NCBI GenBank assembly: GCA_030490835.1
Contig: CM059971.1
Span: forward strand, 49,834,012-49,898,011
DNA length: 64,000 nucleotides
Direction: 5' to 3'
Source of the DNA: Annona cherimola
Lineage: Eukaryota > Streptophyta > Magnoliopsida > Magnoliales > Annonaceae
Positions within the stretch are counted from its first letter, which is position 1. The number at the start of each line of letters is the position of its first letter. Made by a program: the position numbers and the translations under genes. Shown here one piece after another: positions 10,899 to 24,494 of the stretch. The notes beneath the pieces were generated by a model. The model saw nothing but the letters and a program-made list of their open reading frames with translations. It had not been told where the DNA came from and made no database searches.

Positions 10899-13800
10899 TG
10901 TGAAACCCTAACTCATGTAGGACCCATGTGTATGTATCAATCATGGATATGATGTTAATTTGTGAATTATGGAATTATGAAGGTATTTTATGATTTTTGT
11001 TAATTATTGCAATTAGGGTTTTGAATCAGCAATAATGATGGGATTAATCATTTTGAGCTAAAATGAGACAATGGGTTTAGAATAAATCATTTGTGATTTA
11101 AATGTGCAAATATATCATGAAAAATCATTTTTCATTATTTAAAATGAATTATGGGAATTATTATGGAAATTGCAAGTTTAATGGAAAAACATTGAAAAAT
11201 TCTTAACTCAACGCCTGTAAGGCGGATTCATGTGAAATTTGAAATGAAATTTTTTGATATTGGGCTTGGTATTATGGAATAAATGGATTATGAAAATTCT
11301 TGATGAAATGAGAATTATGATTTATTGATCATATATCAATTTCAACCGTTAACTTTAAACGGCCATAACGGGAGCTAGGAAACTCGGATTGAGATCAAAT
11401 TTGATACGGTTGAATGGAATAGTGAAATGTTTATTTTGAATGGCTTGGATTAAGCATGAAATTTTGGAAAAATTCCTGTATTGAAAAAGGTGGGCATGGT
11501 TGACCTATGCTCCACAAAAGTAACATGCCATTAATGCTACAGTACCAAGTGTTAAGGCATGATGGAAATGGAATTTGAGGTGGCAAATTGCAGGCCATTC
11601 CTTGTGGATTTTATGCAAATATATGAAATGCATAAATATAAGAATTATCCATCCATTTAATGCCCTCCATGATGTAGCTATAAGAGTATAGCCAATGTGG
11701 CAAAGAGGGGACGTCCAAGGGCTGTTTGGTGTATAAATTTGATTTTTTAATTTTTAAAAAAATGCATATAAGTTGTTGGGATGCAAGTACATGGTATGTG
11801 CATACAATAATGGAGTTTTTCACCAATTTAAAAATCGAAAAAGGCAGGTATACACAGCTGAAAATGTGGACAGCTTGTGGTGATGGAAAATGTGATTTTA
11901 TGTGTTAAGTTGCTGCAGTTTTGTTAAATTTATTTAACACCAAATTAATACATAAATTAAAGGATAATTAGAGGTATAAATTACCCACGTTTTGTACTAA
12001 AAAAATGGAAAAAGGAATGGAAAATGGGCAGCAGCTCATATGGTAGATAAGGGAGCATTTAAGGAGTGTGGAATTGCAGCACCAAGTGGGCCCCACAGCT
12101 GGAAAAAAATCCAGCAATATATATAGCCCATGCACGTTGAAATGAGAGGGACTTTTGGAAAACTTCCTAAGTGCTGAAAACATCCAAGCCAACCCAGCAG
12201 CTCACGTCCAAATTTTCCAGCAAGAAAAGGAAGGAAACCAAGGGAAAAAGGAAGGAAATTTGAAAGAAAAATCATCTCAAAGGATTAGGGTTTGAGTTGG
12301 CTCAAAATCAAGTAAGTATGTGTTGGTTTTTAAGTTGTTTAACTTGAGTTTCTAAACTCAAAACTTGGAAATGAAAAGGATGATGAAAGGATCTGTAAAT
12401 TGGTGTTTTAATATGCTTTTGCATGAATATGTAATGGATGTTAAGTTTTATGTATGAATTTTCAAGTTAAGATTGATGAAAGTGAAGTTATGCATGTGTA
12501 TTAAGTGGAAAATTCAAGTTGTTAAACCCTAAACCTCAGAAACAAGTTTCTATTTTTGTTTGATCATGTGATTAACCTATGAATCATGTATTCATGCAAA
12601 ATATATGATGATTTATGCTTAAAAGATGAATTTTTGAAGTTATGGAATGCAACGTGTTGATTTTGACCTAATTTCTAGGTTTCTATGCTCAAAATGTTAT
12701 GAAAATGGGTTTGCATGTTTTATGCATGTTATGTAGGGTAAAATACCCTAGGTTTAAGGTATTATGGATGCCCAAAAGATTTGGGAGAAAGAAACCCTAA
12801 ATCTGATTTTAATAAATTTTATGAAGGAACGTCAAACCGACATGAAACGGGACTCAAAACGTATGGGCAACTTGCTGTTTTGAGAAATGATGATGTATGG
12901 ATTTTAAATACATGTTAAATCCCTAAACATGGATGAAGAAAAATGGATTTAATTGCTGAAAATTCGAAATTATATGACTGCATAAGGTTATGTGTCAAAA
13001 GACACGTAAAACGGGTGAAAAACGGGTTCCAAACTTGCTGTTTTGGAAACCTAGGTTGAATGGATTTACATCACATGAAAATACCTTGAATTCAGCGGTA
13101 ATTAAGGGTAATTAAACTCCTGAAAAATGGATTCAATTTCTGAGTTAGCAAAATTTATGAAATGCATTATGTTTATGTGCTAAATGAGCTTATATGAAGG
13201 GATAAGGTAAATGGGTGATGAATGACTTATGAAAAATGATTTTTTGCAAAAATGCATGAAAATGAGATTAATTCCATGATTATACATCTGTTTTGAGTGT
13301 ATTATGATTTATTTTAAATTTTGAGATTTGCCTAAGGAAGCCTAAGGCAATAACATGTGCTAAAAGCAAACACCGTTGGGTGTATTGTGGAAAAATGGAG
13401 CAAAATGGCAAAGTAAGCTTAATGAAGCTATGTATGATGTTTCTGGAATGAATTTTATGATATTGAAATGAATACCCTAATTTTAGGGTTATGTGTATGT
13501 GCTATGTTATACGGTAGCCGTAGAAATGTGTATAAAGGTGCTAATATGTGCAAAATAAGCTATATATGTGTATGATGACTTATATAGTCAAATAAATGAT
13601 GTATGTATATGGAATGGGTTGGAAAACTAAATGAAAAATGAGATAAAGAAATATATGAAAAATCATATTATTCTCATGTAGGCAAAGGCCAAGAAAAGGT
13701 GGTAACAGAAAGCTAAGGAATTCAGGTACGCAAGCAAGTTTTCCAAAGGATTTCGCTTTTCTAAATTATTTACATAAATGCAGTTTTACTTTAACTTGAT

Positions 13801-14823
13801 TGATGAAACTATAAAAATTGTTTCTAATGTGTTTAAGGATGGTCATCCCTTAGCAAAATGATATTGAAATGATATTTTACTTCAAATACAATGTTATGAA
13901 ATCTTTCTTTGATAAATGCTATGGAAAAATGATGCGGTTGATGTTTATGATTGAAAAATCATGCTAGCATGTTAAAGGTGAATTTACGCAAAAGTTCATG
14001 CGCACAGGATACTAGGTCCACTTGAAGGGTGTAAGCGGACCGATTGTCCCCCCTTAGTGTGGCCAAGTCGCTTGAGACAGGCATGAGGCCGGCGGCGCCC
14101 TCTCTGAAATGAGAGTTAACGTGACGGATGGTCTCCTGGATAGCTTCCATCCTAAGGGAGATATGGTATTCATGTTCATGTTTTCATATGACATTATGCA
14201 TATGAGACCCGTGATGGGTATAGGATTTCATGTTTTCAAGATATACCTTTAGACAAGGTATAAGTTGCTTTCAAAGTTGATTTAAATGCAAAATGTTGCC
14301 TGAAATGATTTGCCTGTAAAATGCAAATAGCTTGCTTATTGAGTTTCGACTCACAATTTTTTTTTCCAAATCCAAAGACAAGTGAAGGATAGGTCATGGC
14401 AAAGGAGCAAGTGTCGGCTTAAGGAATCCATGGAAAAACTTATGAAACTCATGTTACGAAGTTTATGTGAAATGGTGTTAAAAAAATATGTAGTGCTTTA
14501 TGATGAATAGATGTAGACTATTCGAATGTTTTATATGGATGACTGTGATTTATACGTGCAGTGACATCTGATTTAGGCAAAAGATGAAATGTCGCTGAAC
14601 AACATGTTTGTATATAATAAATGGGTGAAATGACTTAGAAGTGTATGCGAATGAAATTATGAGAAAATGAGTTGTTATACGAACTTTTACATGACCATAT
14701 TTAATAGGTTAAATATCCGAAAAGATCCGCCGTGTGACAAGGCAACAATCCTGATCATGTTTACCAATCAATACGATCCCGAGGTAAGGCTCAAGATGTG
14801 ACGCTCGAGTTTGGGGCGCCACA
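10899..14823 (+). repeat. gypsy LTR-B (3925 bp), shared by internals 1 and 2
   Basis: The LTR runs from TGTGAAACCC to GGCGCCACA and is followed at once by the primer binding site of internal 2. It is thus the 3' LTR of one unit and the 5' LTR of the next. It lacks 103 bp present in LTR-C, LTR-D and LTR-E, lost between two CAGCT repeats (junction 12032-12036). It contains the CGCC-TGTAA-GGCG hairpin at 11212-11224. I see no supported ORF in it. Confidence 0.93.
12118..12126 (+). promoter_or_regulatory. TATA box of gypsy LTR-B
   Basis: TATATATAG after CAGCAA is kept in the four LTRs that include this part (12118, 22530, 36030, 46417). It is the best core-promoter candidate. About 410 bp upstream lies a GGGGACGTCC motif of bZIP type. 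Confidence 0.6.
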
Positions 14824-14828
14824 GAGCT

Positions 14829-14840
14829 TGGTATCAGAGC
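14829..14840 (+). promoter_or_regulatory. Primer binding site, internal 2
   Basis: TGGTATCAGAGC follows the end of LTR-B by five bases, as in internal 1. The leader up to 15113 holds no supported ORF. Confidence 0.92.
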
Positions 14841-15113
14841 ATGGATTGGTAAATAGGCATGGGAAATTTCTAAGTATAGGAAAATTGATAGAATATGAAG
14901 AAATTGCATGATTACACATAAATATATATGATTAACCATGATTATGTGATGAATTAGATGTGATTAAATGTTGATCATGCACGATTATAATATGATTAAA
15001 CGCATGCTAGATGACGAAATAGACATGTTCATGTGATGATATGGTATGCTTCTAACATGATGAAGTGCATGCCATATGATAATGAATTATTATTGCAATG
15101 CAATTTGATTGCT

Positions 15114-15914
15114 ATGTCTACACAGTTGGCAGATAGAGGAAAGAGAATGATGAGTGCGGAGGAGTTACGAAGGGAAAGAGAGGAAGAGAATAGGAGACAG
15201 AGAAGAGAAGAAAATATGAATCGATGGTGGGAATCACAACCCTATAATACACCGTGTCCATCAGACCCCCCAGAATTTTCACAAATACGCACACATGATC
15301 ACACTAAGGGAAGCTACTATGACTCTTCAAGTCAACATGCCCAGGATCTAGGAGAGCCCTCCAGATATAAACCTAGGGCACGAGTGTTATCAAGCACCTA
15401 CCTTGGCATTCCCCGGGATCCCCCTGTTCCAACTGAGAGAGTAGATCCATAAGACCTACAGAACTTTTGGGATAAGACACAGGCACTTATACCCCCCGAT
15501 GCTAGTCCATGGTATAGATTTGTTGATGGGTGTGTCCAGTTTCGTTATGGAGGATCTTGGGAGAGACTCCATCAACGGGAAGTGGACATGGCCCTCTATA
15601 TAAAAAGGTGTCATGCCGAGGGAGTCATCGAAGTACCTTCTGGCCCTAAACCTGATGAGGTGATGCTCTATATAATAGAGAATATAGGGGAAATTGTTTG
15701 ATTTGCTGAGGTCAATGATGATGATGACCCGATGGAATTCCTCGAACCATTTGAGGAAGAAGAAGAGAAGGAGGAAGAGGATGAAGTAGAGGAGGAAGTT
15801 GAGAAAGAAACAGTGGAGTTTGTAGACGATGATGAGGATGAGGATGATGATGATAGTGATGATGAGGAAGTTCAGGCATGGTCCGACATTAGCACTATCA
15901 CAAGTTCCACGTAG
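15114..15914 (+). pseudogene. Accessory acidic ORF before gag, copy 2
   Basis: This is the same unrecognised protein as at 4831, about 266 residues here, with the same charged N-terminus, Pro/Tyr-rich middle and Glu/Asp tail. The acidic tract is several residues longer than in copy 1 (EEEEKEEEDEVEEEV). Its stops are TAA at 15450-15452 (where copy 1 has Gln) and TGA at 15699-15701 (where copies 1 and 3 have Arg), both C-to-T changes. Position 5275 of copy 1 corresponds to an intact Trp codon here. That the lesions differ between copies while the frame is otherwise kept suggests that the ancestor coded for protein. Confidence 0.7.
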
Positions 15915-16407
15915 ACGTAGACGTCGAGGGAGAAGTCCAGGAGGACGATGAACTTATTTGCTCTGCTTTTCTTTAAACAGCTGTGTATATATACGTGTGG
16001 TTGATGATCATGTGGTGCATGTATAATTATGGTTGGTTGACACTATGGTTGCTCTGGCTAACTGACATGTATGTAAGTGTGAAATGGGTATGTCATGCTG
16101 AATATGTACATAAGTGTGACTTGCTTTTGTATGTATTAACTGTGAATATAGTGCATGTGAATGAATATGTTGATATACTGAACTCTTGATGTTTTAGATG
16201 TGCACGGTTGAATGAGCATGAACTGAATGGTGTGATATATAATGATTGTGACAACATGATGATGAGATGCATATGCAATGATTTAATATTGAATGAAATT
16301 GAAATGCGTATGCAATGATTCCATCATGATTATCAATGAAATGTGTATATAATGATCTAATACTAATTCGAAATGAAAAGTGTCTGTTATATATCTAGAT
16401 TAAAACA
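15915..16407 (+). other. Spacer between accessory ORF and gag, copy 2
   Basis: AT-rich and close to 5608-6096 in sequence. No supported ORF. Confidence 0.5.
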
Positions 16408-17687
16408 ATGGTGGAAACAATAGCAGGAGTATCGAAAAATAAAGGAAAAGAGGCAGAGGTAGAGGTTCCAAGCCAACACAAAGTTGGCGAATCAAGCCGA
16501 CCTAAAAGGGGAAGGCCGGTGACACAGAATCAAAGGAACCAACAAAGGCAGAGTGATATAAGCCCTGAACGGAATATGGCAGAGGAAACCGAGTCGAGGC
16601 AGAATAGACTCATGGAAGAAAGAGTGGCTGCAACGGTAGAAAAAGCAATGCATTGGTCCACTAGGGATTGGGCAGCATAGACTGCCGACATTATACAGGG
16701 ATTGTGGGAAAGAACCCAACAAGCTCAGTTGGGTAATGTGGAAAGAGAAGGACTTGCTCTTATGGCGGACCCCGTTGCCACACCGGCACCGCTAAGGGAT
16801 GAAAATCAGCTAAATGAAGCTGATAGAAGAGCCATAAATGACTTTCTAGCACAACGACCCCCGAAATTTTCTGGAGAACCCAACCCGGTCCAAGCAGAGC
16901 AGTGGTTGACAGAGATTAAGAAATTATTCAAGATATCTCCGTGCAACGACTGTCAGAAAGTACTATGTGCCATCCATTTGTTAGCAAACGACGCACATGA
17001 ATGGTGGGAGACCATGTTAATCACAATGACACGACCCGAAGAAGTGTCTTGGCAAACATTTGTGGAAGAGTTTAATAAAGAATACCTCCCGGTGGGTTTG
17101 CAAAGTCAAAAAGTGATAAAATTTGAAAAGTTGTATCAAGGGAGGATGACGGTCACAGAGTATGCTACCAAGTTTAATGCTCTGGTCAGATATGTCCCTT
17201 GGATCGCTAATGTGTCACAAAATAAGGCACAGAGATTTCAACAAGGGTTGAAGCCATATCTGCGAGAAAGTTTGGCACCCCTGCTGATAAAGGATTATGC
17301 TTCAAGTCTTGAAACAGCAAGGGCTCTGGAAATTGAGGCCTTAACAACCCAAGAATTAAGATTGGGTTCGAGGGCGTTCAGTATGGGTCCTAAGGAACCG
17401 AAAATGGGAAAAGAGAAATCTAGAAAAGTTAGTATATGAAAAGAAAAAGGAATTCAAAAGAAGAAAGCTCGCCATTCTGTAAGAAACGTCAAAGGCGACA
17501 CACAGGCGAGTGTCTAAAGGGCTCGAATCGGTGTTTCAAATGTGGACAGACGGGTCATATCGCCAAGGAGTGCAGGTCGGGAGAAACAAAGGTGGTTAAG
17601 TGTTGTATATGTGATCAAGTGGGTCACATAGCCACGAACTGCCCAACTAAGGCGCAGTCATCCCAAGGACGTGGAAGACCTGCTTAA
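16408..17687 (+). pseudogene. gag: gypsy gag, copy 2
   Basis: Same gag as at 6097, starting MVETIAG. Capsid motifs (QAEQWLTEIKKLF, AHEWWETM) and two CCHC knuckles are present, and the first knuckle again has Arg for its second Cys. TAG at 16678-16680 replaces Gln. TGA at 17437-17439 with the following 1-bp deletion is shared with copy 1. TAA at 17685-17687 is shared with copies 3 and 4 rather than copy 1. The knuckle region is nearly identical to that of copy 1, which places copies 1 and 2 together here. Confidence 0.93.
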
Positions 17688-18182
17688 CTTCGAATACTTG
17701 GAGCGACAAGCAAGCAGGGAAGTTCTACGAATCCGTTGCATGTGCATGCCTTGACCTGGACAGAATCTCAAGAACAAGAGGAAAAGGTGGTCACAGGTAC
17801 GGTTTACATTCTAGGGAATATGGTAGTAGCTTTGTTTGATTATGGTGCCACCCATTCATTCATAGCATGCCAATACGTGACCACCCATGCACTGCCGATA
17901 GAAGAGACCAATCAGGTTATACATGTAGAATCTCCAGTCTATAGGTTAGCAAGTACTAGCCAAGTATGCAAAGTCTACCCAATCAGGATAGGATCAGTAA
18001 TTCTAGAAGCTGATTTGATCCTATTGCCTATGACTGAATTCGATGTGATATTGGGTATGGATTGGCTAAGTCAATGGGGAGCGACCATAGACTGTAAGAA
18101 TACGAAAGTGCAGTTTGAAGCAACTCCAGGAAGGGAGATTGCCTTTGGAAAATTGAGGCAACTGACAGTTCAAGTGTACTAA
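17688..18182 (+). pseudogene. pol: gypsy aspartic protease, copy 2
   Basis: The protease domain is open from about 17736 to 18182. It has the altered active site DYG (usual DSG) followed by ATHSFIACQYV, and the [14 protein letters not shown] block. The mutated active site is shared only with copy 1. A 1-bp deletion in the linker to RT (GGCAACTGAC against GGCAACCTGAC in copy 1) puts protease and RT out of frame, and a TAA ends this frame at 18180-18182. Confidence 0.9.
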
Positions 18183-19620
18183 TGTCATCTATGAAAGCTG
18201 TCAGAATGATCCTACAAAAGTGTCAAGCTTTCTTGGTGTCAGTGAATGTGGACAAAGCATGGAGGAAGAAATTAATCAAATAACTATGGTTAGAGAATTT
18301 CCGGATGTATTTCCAAATGAATTAACCATGTTGCCTCCACAATGGGAAATGGACATGACAACTGATGTAATGTCGAGAACAACTCCGATTTCTAAAACTC
18401 CATTTAGAATGGCGCCAGCTGAGATGAATGAACTAAGGGCGCAAGTACAGGAGCTGTTGGACAAAGGTTTTATTAGACCAAGTGTATCCCCTTGGGGAGC
18501 TCCGGTACTGTTTGTGAGGAAAAAGGATGGAAGCTTGAGGTTATGTATTGACTACCAAGAGCTGAATAAGGTCACAGTAAAGAATAAATATCCATTGCCC
18601 AGGGTCGATGATCTGTTTGATCAGTTGCAAGGAGCAACGACTTTATCCAAAATTGATTTACAGTCAGGGTACCATCAGTTAAGAATAAGTCTAGTTGATA
18701 CTCATAAAACGGCATTTCGAACCAGGTATGGACATTATGAGTTTCCGGTAATGCCTTTTAGACTTACTAATGCCCCTGTTATATTCATGGATATGATGAA
18801 TAGGGTTTTTCAGGACTATCTGGATCAATTTGTGGTTGTTTTTATCGACGATGTCCTGATTAACTCTAAAACGGAGAAAGAACATCAGGACCATCTACGA
18901 AGGGTCTTAGAAAGGCTAAGGAAAGAGAAATTGTATGCCAAACTGAAAAAATGTGAGTTTTGGCTGAAACAGATAGTATTTCTCGGGCGTATAATATCTG
19001 AAAAGGGTATTCAAGTTGATCCTTAAAAGATTGAGGTGATTTTGAAATGGCCAAGGCCGACGACCATTACAGAAATTCGAAGTTTCCTAGGGTTGGCTGG
19101 CTATTACAGGAGGTTTGTCGAAGGTTTTTCCCAATTGTCAGCCCCGTTAACCAAGTTGACTCGTAAGGAAGTCAGGTATGTATGGTCTGAGGAATGCGAG
19201 CGCAGCTTTTCGGAGTTGAAACAATGGTTAGTAGAAGCACCCATTCTAACCCTACCCGAAGGAAATTAAGGGTTTGTGGTTTATAGTGATGCATCGAGAA
19301 AAGGATTGGGTTGCATTTTGATGCAAAGGGGTAAGGTGATAGCTTATGCGTCACGACAACTAAAACCCAATGATGTAAGCTACCAGATGCATGATTTAGA
19401 GTTAGCCGTGGAGGTATTTGTCTTAAAAATATGGAGACATTACCTGTATGGTACAAGATGTGAGATTTACATTGATCATAAGAGCCTCAAATATATTTTC
19501 ACTTAAAAGGAGTTGAACATGAGACAGAGGAGATGGCTCGAGTTATTGAAAGATTATGATTTAGAAATTTTATACCATCCAGGTAAGGCAAATGTGGTAG
19601 CTGATGCATTGAGCCGAAAT
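18183..19620 (+). pseudogene. pol: gypsy reverse transcriptase and RNase H, copy 2
   Basis: All RT blocks are present: [40 protein letters not shown] and FIDD at 18841-18852. TAA at 19024-19026 stands for Gln in VDPQKIE. RNase H has [12 protein letters not shown], the altered [21 protein letters not shown] and VADALSRN. It is broken by TAA at 19267-19269 and TAA at 19504-19506. The Trp at RQRRW is intact here, whereas copies 1 and 4 have a stop at that codon. Confidence 0.93.
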
Positions 19621-21171
19621 GTCAGCTTAGCGCATCTTATCACCAGGGAGAAAGGACTGCTTAAGGAGATAGAGCAAATGGAACTGATTATATGTCCACC
19701 AGGAGTTCACACTAGACCATCACAATTATACATACAATCCTCACTTTTTGAACAGATCAAGGTTGCACAGCAAAAGGACACGGACCTACATACACATGTT
19801 GAGAAAATTAAGAGAAAGGGGTTGACAGAATTTGCTATTGATGAACAGGATATGTATAGGTACAAAGGTCGCCTTTGCATACCTAACATTGTTGAGTTGA
19901 AGGAACAAATTCTTAAGGAAGCCCATTTTTCGCCTTTTTCTATTCATCCAAGGAGTACTCAGATGTATCAGGATCTCACGAAAGCATATTGGTTGAATAA
20001 TATGAAAAGGGAGATCGCTGAATATGTGGCTATGTGTTTAACTTGCTAACGGGTGAAGGTGGATCACTAGAAAATACCTGGTAAGCTACAGTCCTTAGAA
20101 ATTCCTGAATGGAAATGGGACGATATCACAATAGACTTTATTGAAGGATTATCTAGAACCCAAGTAGGAAATTATTCTCTATGGGTAATCGTTGATAGGT
20201 TATCAAAAGTCGCGCACTTTTTACCTATCAAAAGGACTTATACAGCAGAAAAGCTAGCTAAGGTTTACTATAAAGAGGTAGCAAGACTCCATGGAGTGCC
20301 AAAGTCGATTATCTCGAATCGAGATGCGACATTTACATCGATGTTTTGGAAAATCTTGCATGAAACCTTAGGCACCCAACTTAAATTCAGTACAGCTTTT
20401 CATCCTCAAACCGATGGACAAACGGAGCGGGTGAACCAAGTTATTGAAGATATGCTCCGAATGTGTACCTTAGAGTTTGGAGGATCATGAGATGAGTATA
20501 TCTCAATTGCGGAATTCGCATATAACAATAGTTACTAAGCTAGCATCCAAATGACTCCATTTGAGGCATTATATGGACGACGATGTCGAACCCCGTTGAA
20601 CTGGGATGAAATTGGAGAGAAAAGATTAGCCCCAGACTTATCTCAACGAATGGCAGACAAGGTGAAGACTGTTCGCTAGTGTATACTCACTGCCCAGAGT
20701 CGGCAAAAGAGTTACACAGATTGCAAGAGAAGGGATCTGAATATCCAAGTTGGTTAACATGTATTTATTAAGGTCACGCCATTCAAGGCAGTTACAAGGT
20801 TTGGAAAAAGGGGAAAACTAAATCCCAGATATATTGGACCATTTGAAGTCTTGGAAAAGGTTGGGAAACTAGCATATCGGGTAGCTTTACCCCTAGCACT
20901 AGCTTTAATTCACAATGTGTTCCATTTATCGATACTTAGGAAGTATATTCCAGACCCAACACATGTATTAGTGGCTGAAAATTTACCGATTCAAGATTAT
21001 CTAAACTATGAAGAAAGACCAGTGAAGATCTTGGATCACAAGGTACAAAAGCTTCAAAATCAGAAAATTGAATACGTGAAGGTGCAATGGAACCGATACT
21101 CCAAAAATGAAGCCACTTGGAAGTTAAAGGAAGAAGTGAAACGAAAGTACCCCCATCTATTTAAAGAATAG
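19621..21171 (+). pseudogene. pol: gypsy integrase with chromodomain-like tail, copy 2
   Basis: The zinc domain ([12 protein letters not shown]), the core and the C-terminal module are all recognisable. The second-Asp motif reads SNRDATF: the Asp that usually follows Ser is Asn, which would remove the catalytic residue. The shared stops are TAA 20047-20049, TAG 20068-20070 and TAA 20536-20538, and TGA 20488-20490 and others are private. The last frame (20851-21171) holds the tail with EATWKL and KYPHLF, so the chromodomain-like Trp is kept. Confidence 0.92.
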
Positions 21172-21196
21172 ACGGTTTCGGGACAAAACCTGTTAT

Positions 21197-21209
21197 AAGG
21201 GGGGAGGAT
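21197..21209 (+). promoter_or_regulatory. Polypurine tract, internal 2
   Basis: AAGGGGGGAGGAT directly before LTR-C. Confidence 0.92.
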
Positions 21210-22529
21210 TGTGAAACCCTAACCCATGTAGGACCCATGCGTATGCATCAATCATGGATATGATATTCATTTGTTAATTATAGAATTATAAAGGTATTTT
21301 ATGATTTTTACTAATTATTGCAATTAGAGTTTTGAATTAGCAATAATGATGGGATTAATCATTTTGAGCTAAAATGAGACAATGGGCTTAGAATAAATCA
21401 TTTATGATTTAAATGTGCAAATATACCATGAAAAATTATTTTCCATTATTTAAAATGAATTATGGGAATTATTATGGAAATTGCAAGTTTTATGGAAAAA
21501 CATTGAAAAATTCATAACTCAACGCCTGTAAGGCGGATTCAAGTGAAATTTGAAATGAAAATTTATGATATTGGGCTTGGTATTATAGAATAAATGGATT
21601 ATGAAAATTCTTGATGAAATGAGAATTATGATTTATTGATCATATATCAATTTCAACCGTTAACTTTAAACGGCCATAACGGGAGCTAGGAAACTCTGAT
21701 TGAGATGAAATTTGAAATGGTTGAATGAAATAGTGAAATATTTATTTTGAATGTCTTGGATTAAGCATGAAATGTTGAGAAAATTTCTGTATTGAAAAAG
21801 GTGGGCATGGTTGACTTATGCTCCACAAAAGTAACATGCCATTAATGCTAGAGTACCAAGTGTTAAGGCATGATGGAAATGGAATTTGAGATGGAAAATT
21901 GCAGGCCATTCCTTGTGGATTTTATGCAAATATACGAAATGCATAAATATAAGAATTATCCATCCATTTAATGCCCTCCATGATGTAGCTATAAGAGTAT
22001 AGCCAAGGTGGCAAAGAGGGGACGTCCAAGGGCTGTTTGGTGTATAAATTTGATTTTTTAATTTTTAAAAAATGCATATAAGTTGTTGGGATGCAAGTAC
22101 ATGGTACGTGCATACAATAATGGAGATTTTCAGCAATTAAAAAATGGAAAAAGGCAGGTATACACAGCTGAAAACGTGGACAGCTTGTGGTGATGGAAAA
22201 TGTGATTTTATGTGTTAAGTTGCTGCAGTTTTGTTAAATTTATTTAACACCAAATTAATACATAAATTAAAGGATAATTATAGGTATAAATTCCCACGTT
22301 TTTGAATAAAAAAATGGAAAAATGAATGGAAAATGGGCAGCAGCTGGACGTGAATTGGGAGCAGCTTGGAACGGTCACGATGCAATGCAATTTTGTGATT
22401 TTTATAAATGTTAAAATCAGATTTTACTTGGCTAAAATTTACCCAGCTCATATGGTAGATAAGGGAGCATTTAAGGAGTGTGGAATTGCAGCACCAAGTG
22501 GGCCCCACAGCTGGAAAAAAATCCAGCAA

Positions 22530-22538
22530 TATATATAG
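22530..22538 (+). promoter_or_regulatory. TATA box of gypsy LTR-C
   Basis: TATATATAG, same position and context as in LTR-B, LTR-D and LTR-E. Confidence 0.6.
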
Positions 22539-23902
22539 CCCATGCATGTTGAAATGAGAGGGACTTTTGGAAAACTTCCTAAGTGCTGAAAACGTCCAAG
22601 CCAACCCAGCAGCTCACGTCCAAATTTTCCAGCAAGAAAAGGAAGGAACTTTGAAGGAAAAATCATCTCAAAGGATTAGGGTTTGAGTTGGCTCAAAATC
22701 AAGTATGTGTTGGTTTTTAAGTTGTTTAACTTGAGTTTCTAAACTCAAAACTTGGAAATGAAAAGGATGATGAAAGGATATGTAAAGTGGTGTTTTTATA
22801 TTCTTTTGCATGAATATGGAATGGATGTTATGTTTTATGTATGAATTTTCAAGTTAAGATTGATGAAAGTGAAGTTATGCATGTGTATTTAGTGGAAAAT
22901 TCAAGTTGTTAAACCCTAAACCTCCAAAACAAGTTGCTGTTTTGGTTCGATCATGTGATTAAGCTATGAATCATGTATTCATGCAAAATATATGATGATT
23001 TATGCTTAAATGATGAATTTTTGAAGTTATGGAATGCAATGTGTTGATTTTGACCTAATTTCTAGGTTTTTATGCTAAAAATGTTATGAAAATGGGTTTT
23101 CTTGTTTTATGCATGTTATGTAGGGTCAAATACCCTAGGTTTAAGGTATTATGGATGCCCAAAATATTTGGGAGAAAGAAACCCTAAATCTGATTTTAAT
23201 AAATTTTATGAAGGAACGTCAAACCGACGTGAAACGGGACTCAAAACGTATGGGTAACTTGCTGTTTTGAGAAATGATGATGTATGGATTTTAAATACAT
23301 GTTAAATCCCTAAACATGGATTAGGCAAAATGGATTTAATTTCTGAAAATTCGGAATTATATGACTGCATAAGGTTATGTGTCAAAAGACACGTAAAACG
23401 GGTGAAAAACGGGTTTCAAACTTGCTGTTTTGGAAACCTAGGTTGAATGGATTTATATCCCATGAAAATACCTTGAATTCAGTGGTAATTAAGGGTAATT
23501 AAACTCCTGAAAAATGGATTAAATTTCTGAGTTAGCAAAGTTTATGAAATGAATTATGTTTATGTGCTAAATGAGCTTATGTGAAGGGATAAGGTAAGTG
23601 GGTGATGAATGACTTATGAAAAATGATTTTTTGCAAAAATGCATAAAAATGAGATTAATTCCATTATTATACATCTGTTTTGAGTGTATTATGATTTATT
23701 TTAAATTTTGAGATTTACCTAAGGAAGCCTAAGGCAATAACATGTGCTAAAGCAAACACCGTTGGGTGTATTGTGGAAAAATGGAGAAAAATGGAAAAGT
23801 AAGCTAAATGAAGCTATGTATGATGTTTATGGAATGAATTTTATGATATTGAAATGAATACCCTAATTTTAGGGTTATGTACTATACGGTAGCCGTAGAA
23901 AT

Positions 23903-23907
23903 GTGTA
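23903..23907. repeat. Target duplication, left copy (GTGTA)
   Basis: GTGTA precedes the solo LTR, and GTGGA follows it at 29384-29388. One base differs. The unbroken LTRs read GTGTATAAAGG here, which fits. Confidence 0.85.
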
Positions 23908-24494
23908 TGTGGCGCCCAAAACTGAGACGTCACATCCTTACCTCTGGATCTATCGATTGGTAAATGTGATCAGGATTGTTGCCCTGAACACGCAGCGGGT
24001 TCTTAATTTGATCTCGTCCAAATTTTTTTTCTTTTCTTTCATCAAATAAGCTCATACTTAACCTCATTCATAGTGGACTCATCTATATCATCATAAAATT
24101 TGTCATATAAGTATCTTTATCTCATATTATAAGAAACATATATATGTTCATGAATAAAAATTCACATAGAATTTTATACAAAATCACTTATCTATTCATC
24201 CATTAATTCTTCAATATATCAATACCTTTTACCTTTGCTCCTTCCCTCGAGCCTTAAACCTGTCTAAGGTTGGGAAAACAAAACGTGAGTGATAAACTCA
24301 GTAAGCAAGCATCATTTTTTCATTTAAATGCATCCCTTGCCCATTAGGTAGGAGACACTTATCAAGTGATCAACTACCAATAAGAAGAAACCTTTTATAG
24401 AAATTTTCTTTATAAAACACTCATAAAAGTTTGTGCATATCCCCATTTCGAGGATTTTCAAAAGTGATGTCTATGCATCTAAACCATTTTTCAT

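Larger units (their letters stand above)
21210..23907 (+). repeat. gypsy LTR-C, left part
   Basis: First 2698 bp of LTR-C, up to the insertion of the minus-strand solo LTR. It keeps the 103-bp segment missing from LTR-B (between CAGCT at 22341 and 22444). It has the CGCC-TGTAA-GGCG hairpin at 21523-21535. No supported ORF. Confidence 0.92.
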
